A stretch of DNA of 64,000 nucleotides from CAYYJS01 sp964472315 (GTDB lineage Bacteria; Verrucomicrobiota; Kiritimatiellia; UBA8416). The notes beneath the pieces were generated by a model that searched no databases, was not told where the DNA came from, and saw only the letters and a program-made list of their open reading frames with translations. The position numbers were made by a program, and so were the translations under genes. Position 1 is the stretch's first letter. The number at the start of each line of letters is the position of its first letter. This document shows, piece after piece, positions 1 through 8,013 of this stretch. The stretch is taken from the NCBI GenBank assembly GCA_964472315.1, contig CAYYJS010000002.1, positions 1 through 64,000 of the forward strand, written 5' to 3'.

Positions 1-342
1 GGCTTCAAGATGCTCAAGGGAACACTCGGCCTTCGGCCCAACTTCCATCAGAAGGAACATCGTGTGGACGGCCACATTTTCATCTCCGTACTCGCCTACC
101 ATCTGCTCTGCTGGATAAGCCGGAAAATCGAGGCTGCCGGCGATAACCGGACATGGCGGACTCTGCGACGTCTTCTGCAAACGCATTGCCTGCTGACCAC
201 GCGCCTGCCTCTCGAGGACGGACGAATCATCTCAATACGAAAAGCCAGCGTGCCTGACGAAGACCAGGCCCGGATCTACCAGATGCTTGAAATCAACTGG
301 AGAACGGCATACAAGACCCGACGAACCCAGATCAAGGGGTAG
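1..342 (+). CDS. IS transposase, C-terminal fragment (IS4 superfamily, IS1634-like)
   Basis: The reading frame is already open at the first base, so this is the 3' end of a gene starting before the window; it stops with TAG at 340-342. The visible residues contain GLRPNFHQKEHRVDGH and FISVLAYHLL, which resemble the end of the DDE transposase core of IS1634-type elements, where an E in the YHQKEHR(V/I) stretch completes the catalytic triad. It would catalyse cut-and-paste movement of its element. Whether the full transposase is intact cannot be seen. Followed by a mobile-element-like stretch rather than by a gene. Family assignment is from motif recall; the general transposase call is firmer than the exact family. 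Confidence 0.72.
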   Translation, partial: GFKMLKGTLGLRPNFHQKEHRVDGHIFISVLAYHLLCWISRKIEAAGDNRTWRTLRRLLQTHCLLTTRLPLEDGRIISIRKASVPDEDQARIYQMLEINWRTAYKTRRTQIKG

Positions 343-619
343 CAATCCTGTAGTGCCACCGGCCGGGCTTCCCTTGATTATCAACCACTTACGACGCAAA
401 CTAAGAAACTTGGGCTAGCAGCAAAGGCGCATGGCCGATAGCAGCCAGCCCCAGCCTGCAAACCGCCCTGTCCAACGCCGTGCTTCGTCACTATGGGTTT
501 AGTATGCCATCAGACCTTGCGGCAACGTAGGCCGCCAGTCTCAACCGCCGGATGCGGAAAACCGCACGTCCGGGTGGTGTGGGAGCCTTGACGGGCGCAA
601 GCCCGTCAAGGCGACCCGA
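343..619 (+). mobile_element. Degenerate mobile-element remnant with two strong hairpins, no gene
   Basis: This stretch between the transposase fragment and the exosortase gene contains no credible gene. A plus-strand frame reads SNAVLRHYGFSMPSDLAAT, a TAG stop near 526, then LNRRMRKTARP. From memory, similar translated text recurs in bacterial genomes next to group II intron or IS copies; this cannot be verified here. Hairpin one (548-573) pairs CCGGATGCGG with CCGCACGTCCGG around an AAAA loop, reminiscent of stems at group II intron loci. Hairpin two (585-612) is a perfect 12-bp stem, GCCTTGACGGGC, closed by a GCAA (GNRA) tetraloop. The stop codon and apparent frame slip suggest a decayed copy. 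The element type is uncertain. Confidence 0.4.
585..612. repeat. Perfect 12-bp stem with GCAA tetraloop
   Basis: GCCTTGACGGGC at 585-596 is the exact reverse complement of 601-612, with loop GCAA at 597-600. It ends 7 bases before the exosortase stop codon on the opposite strand. There is no U-run on either side, so it is not a canonical intrinsic terminator, although it could block 3' exonucleases on the exosortase transcript. It more likely belongs to the decayed mobile element. Confidence 0.6.
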
Positions 620-2386
620 TCAGGGATGCACCGAATCGCAAATGCGCCCAGCGGGGCGGCGCCGCGTGATGGCGGGAGCGAGTTCGGAGATGAAGGACTC
701 GATGCGGCGGTTGGGGGGTTGGGCCGTCCGCGGATCGGCATCGGTGAAAACGGCCACGTAGGCCCATCGGTAGTTGCGGCCGTGCAGGATGCGCTCGCGC
801 GCGGTCAGGGCCAGGCGCTCCAACGTGAAGGGGGTTTCGGCGCGGGGCGAGACGAACCAGTAAGCGAAGCGGGTATCGATCTGTCGCTCCATGCCGATGC
901 GATCGCGGAATCCGCGGCGCAACGCCAGGAACGCGACACGCAGGGGATCGTCCCCGGCGCGGGGGACGGACACGACGGTGTGAGCCTCGATCGTGCCGCC
1001 CTGGGCCGGCAGGCATTGCTGGGGGCGATGGATGCTGCGCTGGTCGGCACCGCTGATGACGATCGAAACGAAGATCGGTGGCTGTCCCGGCGCGTCGTAG
1101 CGCTTCTTGAGAAAACGTGTGTCCTTGGGCAGGCTGCGACGTTCGCCGAGCGAGACCGGGTCCAGCGCGGCGCCGCACGTCGGACAGACCGTCGGATCGG
1201 CAAGCGCCGGCACGTCAAATGCGTTCATGCACTGATCGTTCTGGCAGAACAGCACGTCCACGCCGGTATAGATGCCGACACGGGCGGGCAGGTCGTCCGC
1301 GACACCCGTATCGGCGATCTCCAGGACCGGCGGCATCGCGAGAAACGCGGCTGTCGTGATGACGGTCAAACCCGCCAGAAGGCCGCAGGCGACGGCGGGC
1401 AGGGGTGGTGTGCCGCGCGCGCGCGCCGGGGCGGGCGTCGACGCGGGTGCCGTCCCCCGCACGCCACCTGTCGGTGCATCGACGCCGGGGCGTGGTATCC
1501 GGTCGAGCAGGCGGCCGAAGCCGGCGAGCGACAGGATGGCCACGATAAAGACGACGTAGCCGGAGTAGTCGTGGTAGAAACCGACGGCGACATCCTGGCC
1601 GAAGCCTTGGGCGACGATCGCAATGGCCAGGATGCGGGCGATGTTGCCGAGGACCGCCATGGGAACCGCGGCGAGGAACAGCAGCCATTGTTTGATCAGC
1701 GTGCGTTGCGTGAACACGGCATAGACCGCGGCGAGCGCGGTCATGGCGAGCAGCGAGCGCAAGCCGCTGCACGGGTCCGCGACATCGATCTTGAAGCCGC
1801 CGTTGGCGAGCGATTCGATCATCGTCCCGTGGCGTACGGCGGCGATGCCGAGACCGTTCAGGAGTGCGGTGGTGACTGCGCTCATGAAGGCGCGCAGCGG
1901 CACGGTGAGGGTGTCGAGAAAGCTCAGCGGCACGCAAAAAACGAGATAGGCGCAGGGGAAGACGAGGTGCCGCGCGAAGGCGGGGCCGCACAGCGCCAGC
2001 GGGATGGTCCACGTCAAGCCGACCAGCGAGAAGAGCGACAGTCGGGTGAGCTGTGCGCGGTAGCCGACCGCATGCATGAGCAGACAGGCGGCGACCAGGA
2101 TCATACCCGCGGGCATCGGCTGCCGGCCGGCGGCGCGCAAAGCTGCGCGGCGCCGCCAGACGACATAGCCGCTCACCAGCGGGATCAGCCAACCGTGCGA
2201 CAGATCGCCGCCCGCGCCGCTCCAGCGCTCGACCATCCATCGGATGGCGGAATGGCCTTTTGCGGCGACCTCCTCGGCATTGCCGGTCACGCCGTACAGG
2301 TACAACAACGCCGCGCCCGCGAGCACGCAGGCCGCGCGAGCCGTCCAGGGGCGAGATGTCGCTCTTGCATCGGTTGAGGCTGTCAT
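620..2386 (-). CDS. Exosortase fused to EpsI-like C-terminal domain, with zinc-ribbon-like insert
   Basis: A 588-residue protein. Residues 1-300 form a multi-pass exosortase, a membrane cysteine transpeptidase that cleaves C-terminal PEP-CTERM-type sorting signals. The three catalytic positions are visible: C206 in DPCSGLRSLLA, R251 in GNIARI and H272 in FYHDYSG. A proline-rich linker (about 300-330) and one membrane segment lead to an EpsI/DUF3485-like domain (about 350-588) with HRPQQCLP at 453-460. A four-cysteine cluster, C381, C386, C401 and C404 (CPTC), looks like a small zinc ribbon inside that domain. The ATG at 2384-2386 starts just before the first hydrophobic segment; no good ribosome site precedes it. 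No PEP-CTERM substrate gene is visible in the window. The neighbour upstream is divergent. Confidence 0.85.
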   Translation of the reverse strand: MTASTDARATSRPWTARAACVLAGAALLYLYGVTGNAEEVAAKGHSAIRWMVERWSGAGGDLSHGWLIPLVSGYVVWRRRAALRAAGRQPMPAGMILVAACLLMHAVGYRAQLTRLSLFSLVGLTWTIPLALCGPAFARHLVFPCAYLVFCVPLSFLDTLTVPLRAFMSAVTTALLNGLGIAAVRHGTMIESLANGGFKIDVADPCSGLRSLLAMTALAAVYAVFTQRTLIKQWLLFLAAVPMAVLGNIARILAIAIVAQGFGQDVAVGFYHDYSGYVVFIVAILSLAGFGRLLDRIPRPGVDAPTGGVRGTAPASTPAPARARGTPPLPAVACGLLAGLTVITTAAFLAMPPVLEIADTGVADDLPARVGIYTGVDVLFCQNDQCMNAFDVPALADPTVCPTCGAALDPVSLGERRSLPKDTRFLKKRYDAPGQPPIFVSIVISGADQRSIHRPQQCLPAQGGTIEAHTVVSVPRAGDDPLRVAFLALRRGFRDRIGMERQIDTRFAYWFVSPRAETPFTLERLALTARERILHGRNYRWAYVAVFTDADPRTAQPPNRRIESFISELAPAITRRRPAGRICDSVHP

Positions 2387-2554
2387 CGGTCGGAATAGTA
2401 TACGCGAATACGAGGAAAGAGACAGGGAAAAGGCGGCGCGGGCAAGGGCCGGGCGAATCGATTGCCTGCGTCTCCGGTCTGGCCTTTTGCCCAGAATGGC
2501 ATACACTATTGGCTTTCTCCGGTCGTGGTACGCGCGTAACCAAGGAGTGGCTCG

Positions 2555-3502
2555 ATGGAAAAAATCCGTATTGGTGTCAGCAAGTGCCTTCTTGGCGAGC
2601 CGGTCCGCTACGACGGGCAGCATAAGCACGATCACTTCATCACGGACACGTTGGGACGGTATTTCGATTATGTCGGAGTATGTCCCGAGGTGGAATGCGG
2701 GCTTGGCGTTCCGCGCGAGTCCATGCGGCTGGTCGGCGATCCGGCCAGTCCCCGGCTTGTGACCGTGCGCACAGGCCTTGACCTCACCGTGCGCATGCAG
2801 GACTGGGTGGATCAACGTGTCGAGGAACTGGCGAAGGAGAATCTGGGCGGCTACATTTTCAAGTCCCGATCCCCCAGCAGCGGTATGGCGAACGTCAAGG
2901 TCTACAACGACAAGGGCGGTGTCACGGGCAAGGCCCCCGGCTTGTTTGCCAAGGCGTTCCTGGCGCGTTTTCCAACCCTGCCTTGCGAGGACGAGGGACG
3001 GCTGAACGATCCGGATTTGCGCGAAAACTTCATCGAACGGGTTTTTACGCTCTGGCGCTTCCGCGAAGCCGTTCGCGTCAGCCCGACACTCGCAACGCTG
3101 ATGACGTTTCACGCGCGGAACAAGCTGCTGATTCAGTCGCACCACGAGACGATGATGCGGGACATGGGGCGCGAACTGGCCGGGCTGAAGGCCAAAGACG
3201 CGCGGGCACACATTCCACGGTACGAGGCCGAGTTGATGCGGGCGCTCAAGGCTCTCGCCACGGTGCGCAAGCACACAAACATCCTCCAGCACATGCTCGG
3301 ATATCTGCGCGGTTGCGTAGACGAGGCCGATCGGAAGGAACTGGCCGGAATTGTCGAGGACTACCATCTGGAACTTGTCCCATTGGTCGTGCCGGTGACG
3401 ATGCTGAGGCACTACGTGGAGAAACACGGCGTCGCGTATCTCAAGGACCAATACTACCTGAACCCGCATCCGATCGAACTCAAGCTCCGCAACCATGCGT
3501 GA
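2555..3502 (+). CDS. DUF523-DUF1722 fusion protein (TudS-like plus YbgA-like)
   Basis: A 315-residue protein preceded by AAGGAG. The N-terminal DUF523 domain (about 1-150) begins with IRIGVSKCLLGEPVRYDG and carries C11, C43 and C48 (VCPEVECG). In stand-alone DUF523 proteins (TudS, thiouracil desulfurase) cysteines bind a 4Fe-4S cluster. The usual later SPSCG cysteine is a serine here (KSRSPSSGM), which as I recall is normal for the fused family. The C-terminal DUF1722 domain (about 185-310, LMTFHARNKLLIQSH, then IPRYEAELMRAL) is the YbgA-type module of unknown activity. Function is therefore inferred only at the level of a possible sulfur or nucleobase enzyme. Single gene with its own start region. 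Confidence 0.85.
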   Translation: MEKIRIGVSKCLLGEPVRYDGQHKHDHFITDTLGRYFDYVGVCPEVECGLGVPRESMRLVGDPASPRLVTVRTGLDLTVRMQDWVDQRVEELAKENLGGYIFKSRSPSSGMANVKVYNDKGGVTGKAPGLFAKAFLARFPTLPCEDEGRLNDPDLRENFIERVFTLWRFREAVRVSPTLATLMTFHARNKLLIQSHHETMMRDMGRELAGLKAKDARAHIPRYEAELMRALKALATVRKHTNILQHMLGYLRGCVDEADRKELAGIVEDYHLELVPLVVPVTMLRHYVEKHGVAYLKDQYYLNPHPIELKLRNHA

Positions 3503-3544
3503 GTAAGGGGGGGAACCTACACTATCGAGCAAGACTCAGGGAGA

Positions 3545-3632
3545 TCGGTTGACGAGAACGGCGACGAGAGCGGATAACGAGTAGCGAGTATCCCATCGTC
3601 CACCATTCTCGTCGCCGCTCTCGTTCGACCGA
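3545..3632. repeat. Long imperfect inverted repeat in intergenic space
   Basis: Arm one (3545-3573) and arm two (3603-3632) are reverse complements with a few mismatches over about 29 bases, built on a GACGAGAACGGCGACGAG-type core. A nested GGATA/TATCC pair lies in the loop around ACGAGTAGCGAG. It sits between the DUF523 gene end and the MFS gene start. No U-tract follows, so it is not a standard terminator; it resembles a dispersed palindromic repeat. Confidence 0.6.
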
Positions 3633-3752
3633 AATGGACAGGAAAATGGGGGCGAAAGCCGAGAGACGGCTAACGCCCTGCAAGAAGGACAGTTACACGG
3701 AGAAACGTGCTGTCAGGTTTGACAGAACGGCGCATGATACAGGGAGGGAGAG

Positions 3753-5096
3753 ATGGCTGCATTCGGTTCGGGTTCGCCACGTCGGAACATTCTGGTTCTG
3801 GGCATCCTGCTGCAAGTCTGCCTGGGCACCGTGTATGCGTGGAGCTATTTCCAGCAGCCGCTGGTCCAGGGCTTCGGGTGGCAGAACACCCAAGTGGCCT
3901 GGGTGTTCAGCCTGGCGATCTGCTTTCTGGGTCTTGCCGCCGCGGTCGGCGGCAAACTGCTGCCGCGCACGGGGCCGCGCCTGCTCGCCACGCTGGGGGG
4001 CTGCCTCTACGGCCTGGGCTATCTCCTTGCCGCGCTGGCCCTGCATGTGAAGTCGCTGCCGCTCCTCTACGTGGGCTGCGGCGCGGTTGGCGGCATCGGT
4101 CTGGGGCTGGGCTACGTGACGCCCGTGGCTACCGTGGCCAAGTGGTTCCCGGACCGCAAGGGGCTGGCGACGGGGGCCGTGGTGATGGGTTTCGGCATCG
4201 GCGCGATCATGATGAGCAAACTGTTGGCGCCCCTGCTCATGTCCTGGACCGGCGGCAACATGGCCGCCGCCTTTGCCTGGCTGGGCGTGTTTTTCACGCT
4301 CGTGGCCGGTGGCGTGGGCCTGGGCATGCGCAATCCGCCCGTTGCGGCCGGCATGCCTGTCACACCCGTGGCGTCGTCGGTCGTGACACCTGTGCGGGGG
4401 ATGCGCCGACGCTTCCTGCTGATGTGGCTGGTGTTTTTCTGCAACATCGCCTCCGGCATCGCGATCATCAGTTTCCAGTCGCCTCTCCTGCAGGATCTGC
4501 TCATCCGCACCGACGCGCGGTTCGAGTCCGTGCCGCAACTGCGCGCGCTGGAACGTGCCGAGAAGCGCGGAAACGGGACCGCGATGGCGCCTGAGCAACG
4601 GCGGAGTCTGAATGAGCTCGCCGGGCGTCTGGCCAGGATCGGCGCCACGCTGATCGCCTTCAGTTCCATCTTCAACGGCATTGGCCGGTTCTTCTGGGGC
4701 GGGCTCTCCGATCGCATCGGCCGCACGTGCGCGTTCCGCTGGATGCTGGGAACCCAGGTGCTGGCGTTCGGCCTGTTGCGCTTCGTGAATCACCCACTAC
4801 TCTTTGGCGCACTCGTCTGCTACATCCTGCTCTGTTACGGGGGTGGGTTTGGCGTGATGCCGTCCTACGTGCTCGCGGTATTCGGACCGGCTCGCATGGC
4901 CGCCGTCTACGGGGCGATCCTGACGGCTTGGTCCGCCGCCGGTGTGGTCGGACCGCAGGTGGTGGCCTGTGTGAAGGACCGCTACGGCGCCAACGCCACG
5001 GGGATTTCCTTTGGCATCAGCGCCGGTCTGCTGACCGCCGGGCTTCTGCTCTCCCTGGCCCTCCACGACCGCTCGCCGGACCGTGCCGTCGGTTGA
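3753..5096 (+). CDS. MFS transporter, oxalate/formate antiporter (OFA) family
   Basis: A 447-residue, roughly 12-helix inner-membrane carrier. The opening RRNILVLGILLQVCLGTVYAWSYFQQPL, with the WSYF region, and the loop WFPDRKGLATGAVVMGFG (motif A-like, between helices 4 and 5) are typical of OFA members that exchange small monocarboxylates or dicarboxylates such as oxalate/formate or lactate. A long cytoplasmic loop (about 250-290) is rich in charged residues and is followed by GGLSDRIGR, the second-half motif A. The start is set by the GGGAGGGAG site just upstream. It is followed 220 bases later by a sugar-acid kinase gene, which could hint at uptake of an organic acid, but nothing proves co-regulation. 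The substrate is unknown. Confidence 0.85.
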   Translation: MAAFGSGSPRRNILVLGILLQVCLGTVYAWSYFQQPLVQGFGWQNTQVAWVFSLAICFLGLAAAVGGKLLPRTGPRLLATLGGCLYGLGYLLAALALHVKSLPLLYVGCGAVGGIGLGLGYVTPVATVAKWFPDRKGLATGAVVMGFGIGAIMMSKLLAPLLMSWTGGNMAAAFAWLGVFFTLVAGGVGLGMRNPPVAAGMPVTPVASSVVTPVRGMRRRFLLMWLVFFCNIASGIAIISFQSPLLQDLLIRTDARFESVPQLRALERAEKRGNGTAMAPEQRRSLNELAGRLARIGATLIAFSSIFNGIGRFFWGGLSDRIGRTCAFRWMLGTQVLAFGLLRFVNHPLLFGALVCYILLCYGGGFGVMPSYVLAVFGPARMAAVYGAILTAWSAAGVVGPQVVACVKDRYGANATGISFGISAGLLTAGLLLSLALHDRSPDRAVG

Positions 5097-5317
5097 GGGC
5101 GCTTCAGGGGGGGGGGCGCGTGGGATGCGAACGGGACGCTCACGTGCGCGGTGCTGGGGCGGCGCGTCGGGCGAGGGCGAGGGGTGGGGCGGGATCGCCT
5201 CCACCGGGGCGAGATCGGCGGGTGACGCGGGAGGCGATCCCGGTATGCCGCACATTTTCGATGGACAGAGGGGGGGGAGGCTCACCATCATGCCGCGCAG
5301 TCATCAAGGGAGGTCGT
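5097..5317. other. Gene-free intergenic stretch with G-runs
   Basis: This 221-base gap between the MFS carrier and the PfkB kinase contains runs of up to nine G and no convincing promoter, terminator or gene. The only clear signal is the AAGGGAGG ribosome site at its right end. The codons in it look non-coding in all frames. Confidence 0.5.
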
Positions 5318-6418
5318 ATGGCGATTCTGGATATCAAGCCGTTGAGCGCATGCCGGTATGCGGTGTTGTCGTTGGGTGAGATCATGCTGCGGTTGGACCC
5401 GGGCGAGGGGCGCATCCGCACGGCGCGTACGTTCCAGGCGTGGGAGGGCGGGGGCGAGTACAACGTGGCGCGCGGCATGCGCAAGTGCTTCGGGCTTCCC
5501 GCGGGGGTGGTGACGGCCCTGGCGGACAACGAAGTCGGCCATCTGATCGAAGACTTCATCATGCAGGGCGGCGTCGACACCCGCTACATCAAGTGGATGC
5601 CCTACGACGGCATTGGGCGGACCGTGCGCAACGGGCTCAATTTCACCGAACGCGGGTTCGGCGTGCGCGGCGCCGTGGGAGTCTCGGACCGCGGCAATAC
5701 GGCGGCGTCGCAGCTTAAGCGGCACGATGTCGACTGGGATGCCATCTTCGGTCAGTCTGGCGTCCAGTGGTTCCATACCGGCGGGATCTTCGCCGCGCTG
5801 TCGGAGACGACGCCGGATGTCATCATCGAGGCCATGCAGGCGGCGCGGCACCACGGGACAATCGTCTCGTACGACCTGAACTACCGGCCGTCTCTGTGGA
5901 AGTCCATCGGTGGACAGGCGCGGGCGCAGGCGGTGAACCGCGAGATCGCCAAGTATGTCGATGTCATGATCGGCAACGAGGAGGACTTCACCGCCAGTCT
6001 CGGTTTCGAGGTCGAGGGCGTGGACGAGAACCTTTCGGAACTCGATACGGCCGGCTTCAAGAAGATGATCATGCAGGCTGTCGCGGACTACCCGAACTTC
6101 AAAGTGACGGCCACGACCTTGCGCGGCGTGAAGTCGGCGACCGTGAACGATTGGGGCGCCATCTGCTGGGCGGGCGGCGCGTTCCATGAAGCGGTGCACC
6201 GGCCGGGGCTCGAGATCCTCGATCGTGTCGGCGGTGGCGACAGTTTCGCGTCGGGGCTGATCTACGGGTTCCTGAAATCGGGCGATCCAGCCAAGGCCGT
6301 CAACTATGGCGCCGCGCATGGCGCGCTGGCGATGACCACGCCGGGCGATACGTCGATGGCCACGCTGGCCGAGGTCGAGAAGTTGATGGGCGGCGGCAGC
6401 GCGCGCGTCGTGCGCTGA
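5318..6418 (+). CDS. PfkB-family sugar kinase, likely 2-keto-3-deoxygluconate kinase type
   Basis: A 366-residue cytosolic ribokinase-fold kinase transferring phosphate from ATP to a sugar or sugar acid. LSLGEIMLRLDPGEGR is the N-terminal substrate strand, WEGGGEYNVARGM corresponds to the GG-N substrate-binding motif, and VGGGDSFASGLIYG contains the anion hole and catalytic base D308. The length and the LGEIMLRL opening fit KDG kinases better than fructokinases or adenosine kinases, but substrate cannot be fixed from sequence. The start is chosen from AAGGGAGG eight bases before ATG. It stands alone, upstream of the FMN riboswitch. G+C and codon use match the neighbours. Confidence 0.8.
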   Translation: MAILDIKPLSACRYAVLSLGEIMLRLDPGEGRIRTARTFQAWEGGGEYNVARGMRKCFGLPAGVVTALADNEVGHLIEDFIMQGGVDTRYIKWMPYDGIGRTVRNGLNFTERGFGVRGAVGVSDRGNTAASQLKRHDVDWDAIFGQSGVQWFHTGGIFAALSETTPDVIIEAMQAARHHGTIVSYDLNYRPSLWKSIGGQARAQAVNREIAKYVDVMIGNEEDFTASLGFEVEGVDENLSELDTAGFKKMIMQAVADYPNFKVTATTLRGVKSATVNDWGAICWAGGAFHEAVHRPGLEILDRVGGGDSFASGLIYGFLKSGDPAKAVNYGAAHGALAMTTPGDTSMATLAEVEKLMGGGSARVVR

Positions 6419-6462
6419 GCCATTGGCGCGCCTCCGAATTGCTCCGCAAGCCGTCAAATGCC

Positions 6463-6491
6463 TTGTCATTCGTGCGTCAGTGGCGTACATG
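6463..6491 (+). promoter_or_regulatory. Candidate sigma-70 promoter for the rib operon
   Basis: TTGTCA (6463-6468) and TACATG (6486-6491) are separated by 17 bases. Transcription would start a few bases before the FMN riboswitch, exactly where a leader is needed. The -10 box matches the consensus at only three positions, so the assignment is tentative. Confidence 0.35.
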
Positions 6492-6504
6492 TGCGATCAA
6501 ATAG

Positions 6505-6661
6505 TCTTCGGGACCAGGTGATCCCCGCGGTTCGCGGGGTATTCCTGACCGGCGGTCAGAGTCCGCGACTCCCGATGCGCCTCACGGCGCGCGGGACTGA
6601 CACGGTGGAATTCCGTGGCCGACAGTGATGGGTTCGCCCCAGAGTCTGGATGGGAGAAGAT
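6505..6661 (+). ncRNA. FMN riboswitch (RFN element)
   Basis: The RFN signatures occur in order: an ACCAGGTGATCCCC block, CCTGACCGGCGGTCAGAGTC (the conserved ACCGGCGGT core), GTCCGCGAC, then GGTGGAATTCCGTGGCCGAC and finally AGTCTGGATGGGAGAAG. The aptamer binds flavin mononucleotide and represses riboflavin genes when FMN is abundant. It lies directly upstream of ribBA. The expression platform is probably 6662-6783: a perfect 8-bp inverted repeat GTCCCGAC/GTCGGGAC (6732-6749) lies before the GGAAGGAG ribosome site and has no U-run, so control of translation, or Rho-dependent control, is more likely than intrinsic termination. Confidence 0.93.
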
Positions 6662-6783
6662 GGTACAGGCAAGACGGATGGCGGGCCGCACGGCGCCGCC
6701 GTCCGTGACCTGTCGTCATCTCATCCGCTCCGTCCCGACGAGTCGGGACCGTGTTCCGTGCGTGAAGGTGGAAGGAGCTGAAG

Positions 6784-7980
6784 ATGTCGTTGGACCGCGT
6801 TGAAGATGCCTTGAGCGATATCCGTGCCGGCAAAATGGTGGTTGTCACCGATGACGAGCGGCGCGAGAACGAAGGCGACCTGATCCTGGCCGCCGAGCAC
6901 GTGAACGATACCGCCATCAACTTCATGGCCAAGCACGGGCGCGGGCTGATCTGTGTCGCGCTGGACCGGGAGACGTTGCAGCGTTTGCGGTTGGCGCGCA
7001 TGGCGACGCGCGGCAAGGGCGATCGCTTCAACACGGCCTTCATGGAGTCGGTGGATGCGCGTCACGGGGTGTCGACCGGCATCAGCGCGCACGATCGGGC
7101 GCGGACCATCGAGGTTCTCATGGCCGACCAGACCACCGAGGCGGACCTGGTCAGCCCCGGGCACACGTTCCCGCTGGAGGCGGTGGCCGGTGGCGTCTTG
7201 CGGAGGGCGGGGCATACCGAGGCGGCGGTCGACCTGGCGCGACTGGCCGGCTGCAAGCCCGGCGGCGTCATCTGTGAGATTCTCCAGGACGACGGTCACA
7301 TGGCGCGCATGCCCGAGTTGAAACTCTTTGCGCGGACGCACGGGTTGCGGATCATTTCCATCGCCGATCTGATCGCCTACCGACGCCGTACGGAGCGGCT
7401 TGTCGAGTTTGTGCGGGCGGTGCGTTTTCCGACGGCCTACGGCGAATTCCAACTGCGGCTGTATCATTCGGTCGTGGAGCGCGAGCACCATGTGGCGCTG
7501 GTTCTGGGCGATCCGGCGGCGCAACCGGTGGCCCTCGTCCGCGTGCACAGCGAGTGCCTGACCGGCGACGTGTTCGGCTCGCTCCGCTGCGACTGCGGCA
7601 ACCAGTTGCACCGGGCGTTGCGGATGATCGGCGAGGAGGGGTGCGGCGTGCTGCTCTACATGCGGCAGGAGGGGCGCGGCATCGGGCTGGCGAACAAAAT
7701 CCATGCCTATGCATTGCAGGACGGAGGCATGGACACGGTGGAAGCCAACGAGCATCTCGGGTTCGAGGCCGACCTGCGCGACTACGGCGTGGGCGCGCAG
7801 ATCCTGTCGGACATCGGCCTCACCCGGATCCGCCTGCTGACGAACAATCCCCGCAAGGTCGTGGGACTGGAGGGGTATGGACTGGAGATCGCGGAACGAA
7901 TTCCGATCGTGTGTGAAGCGACCGAACACAGCGAACGGTATCTGGCGACGAAGAAGGCGAAACTGGGTCACATATTGTAG
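6784..7980 (+). CDS. ribBA: Bifunctional DHBP synthase / GTP cyclohydrolase II
   Basis: 398 residues. The N-terminal half (about 1-200) is 3,4-dihydroxy-2-butanone-4-phosphate synthase: DDERRENEGDLI holds the acidic metal ligands, and DARHGVSTGISAHDRARTI and HTFPL follow. The C-terminal half (about 205-398) is GTP cyclohydrolase II: HSECLTGDVFGSLRCDCG supplies the three zinc cysteines and RQEGRGIGLANKIHAYALQ the GTP site. The protein feeds both branches of riboflavin synthesis, from ribulose 5-phosphate and from GTP. GGAAGGAG lies just before the ATG. It is the first gene behind the FMN riboswitch, with ribH 33 bases downstream, so FMN should repress the whole run. Confidence 0.97.
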   Translation: MSLDRVEDALSDIRAGKMVVVTDDERRENEGDLILAAEHVNDTAINFMAKHGRGLICVALDRETLQRLRLARMATRGKGDRFNTAFMESVDARHGVSTGISAHDRARTIEVLMADQTTEADLVSPGHTFPLEAVAGGVLRRAGHTEAAVDLARLAGCKPGGVICEILQDDGHMARMPELKLFARTHGLRIISIADLIAYRRRTERLVEFVRAVRFPTAYGEFQLRLYHSVVEREHHVALVLGDPAAQPVALVRVHSECLTGDVFGSLRCDCGNQLHRALRMIGEEGCGVLLYMRQEGRGIGLANKIHAYALQDGGMDTVEANEHLGFEADLRDYGVGAQILSDIGLTRIRLLTNNPRKVVGLEGYGLEIAERIPIVCEATEHSERYLATKKAKLGHIL

Positions 7981-8013
7981 GCGCCGTGGCGGCGTCGGAG
8001 AGGAGACGTGGAA

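Noticed and set aside
626..2377. Long plus-strand frame of 583 codons opposite the exosortase
   Set aside because: It is the antisense shadow of a gene with clear catalytic motifs; its product is low-complexity and rich in Arg, Gly and Asp, as expected in high G+C.
3549..3578. TTGACG-18-GATAAC as a promoter for the MFS gene
   Set aside because: It falls inside the inverted repeat and is 170 bases from the gene; the match is explained by the repeat sequence.
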